5,914 nucleotides of DNA, taken from assembly GCA_013619035.1 (NCBI GenBank), contig JABXKX010000291.1:1-5914 (forward strand). The letters are read 5' to 3'. The notes beneath the pieces were generated by a model. The model was not told where the DNA came from. It made no database searches and was given only the letters and a program-made list of their open reading frames with translations. Made by a program: the position numbers and the translations under genes. Below, piece by piece: positions 1-5,200 of the stretch. The DNA is from Peptostreptococcaceae bacterium. Lineage in GTDB: Bacteria > Bacillota_A > Clostridia > Peptostreptococcales > Acidaminobacteraceae. The first letter of the stretch is position 1. Each line of letters begins with the position of its first letter.

Positions 1-28
1 TCAGTACTCTTATCTCTTCTATGGTCAT
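1..28 (-). CDS. possible start of a minus-strand gene leaving the left edge
   Basis: An ATG at 28-26 opens a frame reading MTIEEIRVL that stays open to the edge of the window. A perfect AGGAGG lies just upstream (35-30 on the minus strand), and the minus strand before it is purine-rich, as expected of a transcribed leader. The weakness is spacing: only one base separates AGGAGG from this ATG, far less than the usual 5-9. An ATA codon at 22-20 would have ideal spacing but is a very rare start. Nine codons are too few to assign a family. I treat this as a possible gene start and not as an established one. Confidence 0.25.
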
Positions 29-288
29 CCCTCCTGACAAAACTGTCTAAATGGTACGGCCTAAAAGTTTCCAATAATCGTGCATTTATTACGTTTTGTA
101 TCATTTGTATCTTTTCTTCTTTACTACAAGATGGGTGTAAAACCCATTAATACGTCCCGTGTTTCTGCAATCTATATTAAACCCTTAAGGATAATACCGA
201 CTATCTTTAAAGAAGTAATATCATAATTTGTATTTCCATTATTTATATACCCATGCTTTGAACTCCTAAACAGAATGTGAATATTATT
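1..288. other. intergenic spacer without a convincing complete gene
   Basis: Apart from the possible gene start at 1-28, no complete reading frame here has a usable ribosome binding site. Small structures can be seen. ATGGGT-GTAAA-ACCCAT (131-147) is a 6-bp stem with a 5-base loop and no following T-run, so it is not a standard terminator. There are two short palindromes, CCTTAAGG (183-190) and TCTTTAAAGA (204-213), and a 4-bp inverted repeat GACA-AAAC-TGTC (36-47) directly upstream of the AGGAGG. I saw no tRNA, T-box, tmRNA, RNase P or SRP RNA signature. The spacer should include the 3' end of the small membrane-protein transcript and possibly a promoter for a gene to the left, but I cannot place either with confidence. 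Confidence 0.5.
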
Positions 289-663
289 TTATTTTTTTGA
301 AAATTCGATATTACTGTACTCCATTGATGTTTCAATTAACTGTAATCTCTTTCCACTTGTAATCATTTCTAAATCCTGTACAGCCAGACCTCTTCTTAAC
401 ATAACTTTAACCTTATACATATCATCCTTATAGATTTTGAAGTCATCAATCAAATGTTTATTGATAAATTCACTTCTTATCATCGTTCTAATTTCTTGAA
501 TCGTAAATACATCTACTTGACGATTATTGACAATGTAAGGTTGAATCCGACGTTCAATTTCAAAATCCAAACTCCTCAGATGATCGAACAAAAGTTGAAT
601 TTTATTGTTTTCTAAGACAACATAGATTATAATTGTCATAATAATTATTAAGATTAATGACAT
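289..663 (-). CDS. small single-pass membrane-anchored protein, unknown function
   Basis: This encodes a 124-residue protein I do not recognise. Residues 2-17 are almost entirely Ile, Leu, Val and Met, forming one N-terminal transmembrane segment or uncleaved signal anchor; there is no cleavage motif. The rest is charged and mostly helical in appearance, with basic residues (ERRIQ, MLRRG, SGKRLQ) and no cysteines, so a bitopic protein with its soluble domain in the cytoplasm is likely. The ATG start is well supported by GGAGGTG (675-669), 5 bases upstream. It is divergent from the HAD phosphatase gene and stands as a single gene in this window. The last codons run through seven A residues into TAA. 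LemA was considered because of the N-terminal anchor, but the body does not resemble it. Confidence 0.8.
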   Translation of the reverse strand: MSLILIIIMTIIIYVVLENNKIQLLFDHLRSLDFEIERRIQPYIVNNRQVDVFTIQEIRTMIRSEFINKHLIDDFKIYKDDMYKVKVMLRRGLAVQDLEMITSGKRLQLIETSMEYSNIEFSKK

Positions 664-668
664 ATCAT

Positions 669-675
669 CACCTCC
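669..675 (-). promoter_or_regulatory. Shine-Dalgarno of the small membrane-protein gene
   Basis: GGAGGTG on the minus strand is a near-perfect match to the 16S rRNA 3' end. It lies 5 bases before the ATG at 663-661 and fixes that start. Confidence 0.85.
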
Positions 676-686
676 GAACCATATTA

Positions 687-706
687 TGTTATTATATATA
701 TACCAA
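687..706. promoter_or_regulatory. divergent, overlapping promoter elements between two genes
   Basis: The 75-bp gap between two divergent starts must hold both promoters unless one gene is read from outside. On the plus strand TGTTATTAT (687-695) reads as an extended -10 box (TG, one base, TATTAT) for the HAD gene. On the minus strand there is an exact TATAAT (696-691), and just upstream TTGGTATATA (706-697) gives a second extended -10 for the small membrane gene. No good -35 box sits at 17 bp from any of these. The two directions share the same AT-rich bases, so the promoters probably compete. Assigned by motif only. Confidence 0.4.
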
Positions 707-726
707 TTTAAATGAATTTTAAACGG

Positions 727-733
727 AAAGGAG
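727..733 (+). promoter_or_regulatory. Shine-Dalgarno that sets the HAD gene start at 739
   Basis: AAAGGAG ends 5 bases before the ATG at 739. An in-frame ATG at 712 lies upstream of this site and has no ribosome binding site of its own, so the longer frame is rejected. Confidence 0.85.
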
Positions 734-738
734 TCATT

Positions 739-1467
739 ATGGCAATAGGTGCTTTTTTTGATATAGACGGTACACTTTACAGAGACTCATTAATGATAGA
801 ACATTTTAAAAAGCTATTAAAATATGAAGTTATTGATCCGGTTATGTGGTATGGCCATGTAGAGAAAACGTATAACATGTGGAAAAAGAGACGAGGCAAC
901 TATGAAGACTATATGGAAGAGCTTGCTGATATCTACATAGATGCGATTAAAAATTTAAACAAACAGGAAACTGCATTCATTACTAAACAAGTAATTGATC
1001 TTAAATGGGATTCTGTTTATCAATTTACAAGAAACCGTATTAAATTCCATCAGGAACAAGGTCATCATGTATTCTTTATTTCAGGTAGTCCCGATTATTT
1101 AGTGGAGGCTATGGCAGAAAAATACAATGCAACCGAATGTATGGGAACACAATATTTAACAGATGACAAAGGAAATTTCACAGGTGAAATCATACGAATG
1201 TGGGATGCTGACAGCAAGAAACAAGCCATCAAAGATTTAACAAAAAAGTATAATCTTGATTTAAGTAAAAGTTATGCTTATGGTGATACCAACGGTGATT
1301 ACACCATGCTTTGTAGTGTTGGACAAGGTTATGCTATAAACCCAACCAATGAACTTTTACATCGCTTGAAAACAACAGATCATGTAAGAGTTATCGTAGA
1401 AAGAAAAGATGTTATCTATGAACTGGATCCAACTGTTAAGACTATAGAAATAGACAAAGTACTCTAG
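739..1467 (+). CDS. HAD-superfamily hydrolase, subfamily IB (SerB-like phosphatase)
   Basis: This is a 242-residue cytoplasmic phosphatase of the haloacid dehalogenase superfamily. All four motifs are visible: the nucleophile loop DIDGT (Asp8 nucleophile, Asp10 acid/base); motif II SGS at 115-117; the motif III lysine at 160 or 161 in DSKKQ; and the Mg-binding GDTNGD at 182-187. A helical cap lies between motifs I and II, the C1 arrangement of subfamily IB, which includes phosphoserine phosphatase and many uncharacterised small-molecule phosphatases. The length is normal for the group. The substrate cannot be read from the sequence; phosphoserine is only one possibility. The gene stands alone on the plus strand and converges on the PHP phosphatase gene. 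Its last four codons and stop lie within the left arm of a terminator hairpin. An upstream ATG at 712 was rejected in favour of 739. Confidence 0.93.
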   Translation: MAIGAFFDIDGTLYRDSLMIEHFKKLLKYEVIDPVMWYGHVEKTYNMWKKRRGNYEDYMEELADIYIDAIKNLNKQETAFITKQVIDLKWDSVYQFTRNRIKFHQEQGHHVFFISGSPDYLVEAMAEKYNATECMGTQYLTDDKGNFTGEIIRMWDADSKKQAIKDLTKKYNLDLSKSYAYGDTNGDYTMLCSVGQGYAINPTNELLHRLKTTDHVRVIVERKDVIYELDPTVKTIEIDKVL

Positions 1468-1488
1468 AGAGAATCTAGAGTACTTTTT
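1456..1488. terminator. intrinsic terminator shared by two convergent genes
   Basis: A perfect 13-bp inverted repeat: left arm AAAGTACTCTAGA (1456-1468), loop GAGAA, right arm TCTAGAGTACTTT (1474-1486). A run of five T ends it on the plus strand (1484-1488), so it should stop transcription of the HAD gene. Read on the minus strand, the hairpin is followed by only three T, so termination of the PHP operon here is plausible but weaker. The hairpin overlaps the coding ends of both genes. Confidence 0.85.
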
Positions 1489-2279
1489 ATTGAGATTTGT
1501 TCAGGTTTATTATGATTGTAAATTGTAAAATACTCAAATCCGATATCTTGAAGCATTTCCAATACCTCTTCAAAATGAGAGTAAATATCTTGCTTAAAAT
1601 GGGCATCAGAACCAATTGTAATATACTGTCCACCTAATTCATAGTACCTTTTTATAATGTCCATATGTGGCAGCGTTTCATTTAAATCAGATCTTAAACC
1701 TGACATATTTACTTCAATACCCTTTTTATCTTCAATGATGATTTTCAAAATCATATCAACTTTATCTTTGTAATACGTGTAAGGAATGCCTTTAACACCC
1801 TCGTTATATCGTTTTAAAATATCCAAATGTCCAACAACGGAATACTCTTTGAAATTAGTAAGTGTTGTAATGATGTCGTCTAAATAGACATTCCATGCTT
1901 CTTCCGATGTTTTTCCTAAAAAGAAATCACCACTGTATAAATCTTTTTTTTCAGCAACATGAAAAGAACATAATACAAATTCTGGTTTGAAGTATTTGAT
2001 AAACTGCAAACTCTGTTCAATAACATGAGGTTGTAAACCGACTTCAATACCTCTTTGAATATGAATCTGATTCTTATATTTTTCTTTTAAGAGTTCAAAG
2101 GTTTCAATAAAACCTTCTGCATCAAACTCAAATTGAATTTCTGTATCGGGATAATCATAATCTAAATGATCTGTAAAACAGAGGTGTTTACCTCCCCTTT
2201 TAATGGCTTCCAAAATGGTGTTTTCCATCTCTTCTTCACAATCGCCAGAAAAATGTGAATGCAAATGATAATCGTACAT
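1464..2279 (-). CDS. PHP-domain phosphatase, histidinol-phosphatase (HisJ/HisK-type) family
   Basis: This is a 271-residue protein, the length typical of Bacillus-type histidinol-phosphate phosphatase, which folds as a PHP metal-dependent barrel. Metal-binding motifs appear in order: HLHS (His5, His7), TDH (Asp37, His38), GIE (Glu79), SFH (His107), GH (His151) and GSDAH (Asp225, His227), matching a multi-metal PHP active site. The soluble protein should remove phosphate from a small molecule. Histidinol phosphate is the family's named substrate, but no other histidine gene is present, and many PHP relatives act on other substrates. It is the last gene of the minus-strand operon, starting 9 bases after the PP2C stop. 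Its AAAGGAG (2290-2284) overlaps that stop and lies 4 bases before the ATG, a sign of coupled translation. Its stop overlaps that of the convergent HAD gene. Confidence 0.9.
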   Translation of the reverse strand: MYDYHLHSHFSGDCEEEMENTILEAIKRGGKHLCFTDHLDYDYPDTEIQFEFDAEGFIETFELLKEKYKNQIHIQRGIEVGLQPHVIEQSLQFIKYFKPEFVLCSFHVAEKKDLYSGDFFLGKTSEEAWNVYLDDIITTLTNFKEYSVVGHLDILKRYNEGVKGIPYTYYKDKVDMILKIIIEDKKGIEVNMSGLRSDLNETLPHMDIIKRYYELGGQYITIGSDAHFKQDIYSHFEEVLEMLQDIGFEYFTIYNHNKPEQISIKSTLDSL

Positions 2280-2283
2280 ATAA

Positions 2284-2290
2284 CTCCTTT
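2284..2290 (-). promoter_or_regulatory. Shine-Dalgarno of the PHP gene, overlapping the PP2C stop codon
   Basis: AAAGGAG lies 4 bases before the PHP start. Its first two bases belong to the TAA stop of the PP2C gene (2291-2289), so ribosomes finishing PP2C sit directly on this site. Confidence 0.75.
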
Positions 2291-3158
2291 AACTTGAGGC
2301 GGCCTCAAGCTCTTCTGTTTTATTTATTCTAGTTAAAATACTTACTGATGTGTCATCGCCACTACCCTGATTTGAAGTATCTTCAATCCATTCTTTGAGA
2401 TTTTCTTCAACGACACCAAACCCATCTTCCGAAATCATTTCGACTAAATCAGAACCGACTTTGAAAAAGCCTGTTTCTGAAGAAAATGAATTTGAATAAC
2501 CATCTGTAGACAACAATATCATTTGTAATACATGATTAAGATCTCTAAAGATTTTAATTTTAAATTCTTTTTCTGGTCGACTTAAACATAGACTTGATGT
2601 ATCATTTGCAATATGACGGTCGTCTCTTTTAATTGGTTTTGTGACATTATTTGATTTTGAAACAAATAAGATATCCCCATCCCCCAGTTGATAACAAAGA
2701 ATATAATCTTTAATCAACATCACAATCAACAATGTTGAGCCATAAGACACATATTGATTCTTTTTTATACTCTTAATCTCTTTTGAGGATAAGTCTTCTA
2801 AAAGATCTAGATCCAGTGGTTTTCTTTCTAAATGTTCGTCAATTTTTTTACGCCAAAGCGCAATGACTCTCTTTGTATAATATTTGCCAATGGACTTTGT
2901 TTGAATGACATCATCTCTAATAAAATTTTCTTTAATATCTTTTGCGACTTGAATAGCTGATTCTACTGCATAAAGTGCCCCTAAATGACTTCTTGTGCAC
3001 TTTTTTGAACCATGTCCATCAGCAACAGCAGAAATTAAAAAATCTTCCTCTATGACTTCACTCATCACAGCATCTTGATTAGGCATTTCTATTTTTAGAT
3101 GAGTCTTACCAGTAACCGTTTCAAAAGAATTCATCCATTGATTATTTTTTATAAACAT
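2289..3158 (-). CDS. PP2C-family Ser/Thr protein phosphatase of a TerY-P-type triad
   Basis: This encodes a 289-residue metal-dependent (Mn/Mg) protein phosphatase, probably cytoplasmic, that should reverse phosphorylation by the kinase of the same operon. PP2C motifs, numbered from the ATG, are NQD (27-29), ADGHG with metal ligand Asp47, YGSTLL (139-144), LGDGD (158-162), STDGYS with Asp219, and GSGDDTS with Asp268 and Asp269. Two charged helical stretches between the second and third motifs (roughly 70-135) are an insertion relative to minimal PP2C proteins. An in-frame GTG at 3164 would add two residues. I prefer the ATG at 3158 because it overlaps the VWA stop as TAATG and has AGAGGA 9 bases upstream. 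This PP2C type accompanies VWA and kinase genes, as in E. coli YegK. A compact hairpin covers its last codons. Confidence 0.93.
   Translation of the reverse strand: MFIKNNQWMNSFETVTGKTHLKIEMPNQDAVMSEVIEEDFLISAVADGHGSKKCTRSHLGALYAVESAIQVAKDIKENFIRDDVIQTKSIGKYYTKRVIALWRKKIDEHLERKPLDLDLLEDLSSKEIKSIKKNQYVSYGSTLLIVMLIKDYILCYQLGDGDILFVSKSNNVTKPIKRDDRHIANDTSSLCLSRPEKEFKIKIFRDLNHVLQMILLSTDGYSNSFSSETGFFKVGSDLVEMISEDGFGVVEENLKEWIEDTSNQGSGDDTSVSILTRINKTEELEAASS
2293..2309 (-). repeat. perfect inverted repeat at the PP2C/PHP junction
   Basis: CTTGAGGC and GCCTCAAG are perfect 8-base complements around a single central base. As RNA this would fold as a 6-bp stem (CUUGAG/CUCAAG) with a 5-base GC-rich loop. 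It covers the last codons of PP2C (Glu, Ala, Ala, Ser) and ends a few bases before the Shine-Dalgarno of the PHP gene. No T-run follows in either direction, so it is not a standard terminator. Confidence 0.6.
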
Positions 3159-3871
3159 TACCACACATCCTCTATCGATATTGTTTCTATGTCTTCAAAA
3201 TCATCATCAATAATTGGTATCGAAACATTAATACCCATTGTTTGTATATCACTTGCTTGACTCGCTGGAGATGATGCTGCCTGTAATACAACGGTACTAA
3301 CCCATTTAATATACTCAACAAGTGTTTCCGCATTATCAGCTGATAATACTTCGATACCTTGTTCTCCACAAAATTCTTTCAAGATTCTCTTGTTGGCACT
3401 TCTGCCGATAGCAATTGCAATTTTTACAGCTTTTACGGCCCATGGTTCTTCCATTAACTCTTTTAAAGCTGACTTATAATCATCTGTTGGTTGACCATCT
3501 GATATCAGTACAACTACTGGTGGTAACGCTCTATCACTCATTTCAGCAACTCTTAAAGAGTCTTTTAACAGTTTGAACGCTGCCCCTAAGTCGGTTACAC
3601 CTTTTACTTCTAAATCTTGCCAATCAAACTCTTCAACTGGCACTCTTTCTTCAATATGCCATGATGCACCACTCGAAAATTTAATTGCTCTAATATAAAC
3701 TTGTGCATTTGGATTTTCATAAGCAACTTCTTGCATATGTGGAATCGATCTTCTAATTGCTTCATTCAAAGCATCAATTTTACCACTATTTCTCATCGAT
3801 ATTGAACAATCCGCTAACCAAATAAATTCAAGTGGTCTTGTTGCTAATTCTCCACCCGGTCTCATTTTCAT
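3158..3871 (-). CDS. VWA-domain protein, TerY-like adaptor of the kinase/phosphatase triad
   Basis: The 237-residue protein is essentially one von Willebrand factor A domain (about residues 14-200) with an acidic tail. The metal-ion-dependent adhesion site is complete: Asp21, Ser23 and Ser25 in DCSISM, Thr93 in VTDLG, and Asp125 in ISDGQPTDD. The opening RPGGELATRP is what I recall as typical of VWA proteins encoded beside kinase and PP2C genes. The expected role is a metal-dependent protein-binding scaffold inside the cell; there is no signal peptide. The residue between the two MIDAS serines is Ile where Gly is most common. The ATG start is backed by AAAGGGG (3884-3878), 6 bases upstream and lying within the last kinase codons. 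It starts 3 bases after the kinase stop and shares one base with the PP2C start. The acidic C-terminal tail (IDDDFEDIETISIEDVW) could be a docking segment; that is inference. Confidence 0.93.
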   Translation of the reverse strand: MKMRPGGELATRPLEFIWLADCSISMRNSGKIDALNEAIRRSIPHMQEVAYENPNAQVYIRAIKFSSGASWHIEERVPVEEFDWQDLEVKGVTDLGAAFKLLKDSLRVAEMSDRALPPVVVLISDGQPTDDYKSALKELMEEPWAVKAVKIAIAIGRSANKRILKEFCGEQGIEVLSADNAETLVEYIKWVSTVVLQAASSPASQASDIQTMGINVSIPIIDDDFEDIETISIEDVW

Positions 3872-3874
3872 ATA

Positions 3875-5185
3875 TTACCCCTTTCGAATCATGCCTTCAA
3901 CTTCACCAAATTGTATCATCGTACCATCTTCTATGGTAAAGCTTTTGCCAAAGTCTATCGTATACTGTTTACCGTCTCTTGTTTTAATCACCCAAGGTGT
4001 TTTCGATAAATTTTTTAACCCTGAACGACCTTCTAATAAAGGATGTGGTACCACTTCTGCTAATATTTTTTTAAATCGATACTTCTCTTGTGCCATTAAG
4101 TGATGACCATATAGTTTTGTACTCAAATTTAGTATGATAATTTCATTATTTATCTTTAATCTTGAAGCGGGATACAACATTTTTTGACACTGCCAACATC
4201 TATTCTGAACATTATTCTTTAGTTTATGAATATCATAAAAGTTCTCCATACCACAATCACAGATTGTTATTGAATTTTTCAATTCAATCAAAACATCTCG
4301 CCATATTTTCTCCGAAATTCGCTGTTCTGGATATTTTGTACCTTTCGTAAAAGTCTGAGTAAATAATTGTCTGATACGTTCTGTATAAATCGGCCAAAAT
4401 GCCAATGCGTTGTCATGATAACCTGGTACGGGTCTATTGCTGTGATTCATCGGATCAAATATAAAGATAGGTCTCTCACCATATAATTTTGTCATCGCAG
4501 GTAAATCGAAACATTTAATTTGTTTTTCCTGTTTACCTTCTAATGGATGATGCATCATCAGCATATAAAATATAAGAATACTTAATGAAAATAAATCTGA
4601 AGCCATATTAGGCTTAGAATGTCCTAATACAACCTCTGGTGCCATAAACCTCGGTGTACCAAGTACACCTGCATTAGTAATCTTTGTATGTGTGACATTG
4701 TCATTGTCACAAATTAGAACATCTCCTGTTCTAGCATGAAAAAAGAAATTACCAAATGAAATATCTCTATAACACAAATCCTTTTGATGTAATTTATGAA
4801 AACTATCTGCCAGTTGAATACATGCTGTAATAACCGCATCAAAACTAGGTTCTACTCTTCGTTTCATAAGATCAACTATATTGCTAAACTGAACAGGTCT
4901 CAAAGGCATTAAATAGCCAAAACTACGTTTATTATTGACTGTGATGGCTTCAACAGGCCATAAAAATCGTTCATCCGGTTTGCCTACCTTAATCAATTTT
5001 TCAATCATATTTCTTTGATTTTCAGTACCCGTTTGAATAAAATACCATTTTAAAGCCAAGCGCCTGCCATCGTAGTTCACTTCGTAAACTTCACCTTGAC
5101 CACCTGCACCAAGAAATTTTACTATATTCAAGGATTTTCCTGATTGTGTCATAACTCTTTGATTGTCTCTAAAACTTCTGTGCAC
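3875..5185 (-). CDS. Ser/Thr protein kinase with zinc-binding Cys motif and FHA-like C-terminus
   Basis: This is a 436-residue cytoplasmic eukaryotic-type protein kinase. The kinase domain spans about residues 18-300: glycine loop GAGGQGEV (26-33), ATP-binding Lys46 in ALKWY, catalytic loop YRDISFGNF with Asp141 and Asn146, DND (160-162) where most kinases have DFG, GTPRFMAPE (176-184), and Asp197 in SDLFSL. Next come Cys309, Cys311, Cys330 and Cys333 (CDC...CWQC), a likely zinc knuckle. The final 95 residues are beta-rich, with GLKNLS, W, DG, DGT, FG and EG spaced as in an FHA-like fold. This architecture matches the kinases I recall beside VWA and PP2C genes (YegI-related). The start is GTG, not ATG, strongly supported by AGGAGG 6 bases upstream. 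No membrane segment is present, unlike PknB-type kinases. Confidence 0.93.
   Translation of the reverse strand: MHRSFRDNQRVMTQSGKSLNIVKFLGAGGQGEVYEVNYDGRRLALKWYFIQTGTENQRNMIEKLIKVGKPDERFLWPVEAITVNNKRSFGYLMPLRPVQFSNIVDLMKRRVEPSFDAVITACIQLADSFHKLHQKDLCYRDISFGNFFFHARTGDVLICDNDNVTHTKITNAGVLGTPRFMAPEVVLGHSKPNMASDLFSLSILIFYMLMMHHPLEGKQEKQIKCFDLPAMTKLYGERPIFIFDPMNHSNRPVPGYHDNALAFWPIYTERIRQLFTQTFTKGTKYPEQRISEKIWRDVLIELKNSITICDCGMENFYDIHKLKNNVQNRCWQCQKMLYPASRLKINNEIIILNLSTKLYGHHLMAQEKYRFKKILAEVVPHPLLEGRSGLKNLSKTPWVIKTRDGKQYTIDFGKSFTIEDGTMIQFGEVEGMIRKG
3878..3884 (-). promoter_or_regulatory. Shine-Dalgarno of the VWA gene inside the kinase reading frame
   Basis: AAAGGGG forms the last two sense codons of the kinase (Lys-Gly) and its G-run abuts the TAA stop. 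It lies 6 bases before the VWA ATG, so the kinase C-terminal Lys-Gly and the VWA ribosome binding site are the same bases. Confidence 0.8.
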
Positions 5186-5191
5186 GAAGTT

Positions 5192-5197
5192 CCTCCT
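5192..5197 (-). promoter_or_regulatory. Shine-Dalgarno fixing the GTG start of the kinase
   Basis: A perfect AGGAGG lies 6 bases before the GTG at 5185-5183, in the 15-bp gap after the upstream stop codon. It decides the kinase start, since the next in-frame ATG is 12 codons into the protein and close to the glycine loop. Confidence 0.9.
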
Positions 5198-5200
5198 AAT

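Noticed and set aside
131..147. Hairpin ATGGGT/ACCCAT as a terminator for the small membrane-protein gene
   Set aside because: The stem is only 6 bp, no T-run follows on either strand, and it is about 140 bases past the stop codon.
1..150. Plus-strand frame ending in TAA at 148-150, with a hydrophobic stretch near its end
   Set aside because: The hydrophobic look follows from a pyrimidine-rich strand; the opposite strand is purine-rich as in transcribed leaders here. Without the sequence to the left it cannot be supported as a gene.
712..738. Nine-codon N-terminal extension of the HAD phosphatase from the ATG at 712
   Set aside because: No ribosome binding site precedes 712, AAAGGAG sits perfectly for the ATG at 739, and the HAD fold normally begins a few residues before DxD.
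2293..2309. Inverted repeat as an intrinsic terminator separating PP2C from PHP
   Set aside because: No T-run follows it on the minus strand; it is instead followed directly by a stop codon and a Shine-Dalgarno.
3187..3369. Minus-strand 60-codon frame inside the VWA gene
   Set aside because: It lies wholly within the VWA coding region in another frame, with no ribosome binding site and no recognisable domain; a shadow.
3891..4350. Two plus-strand frames antisense to the kinase (3891-4103 and 4162-4350)
   Set aside because: They oppose a well-supported kinase gene, lack good ribosome binding sites and look like reverse-strand shadows.
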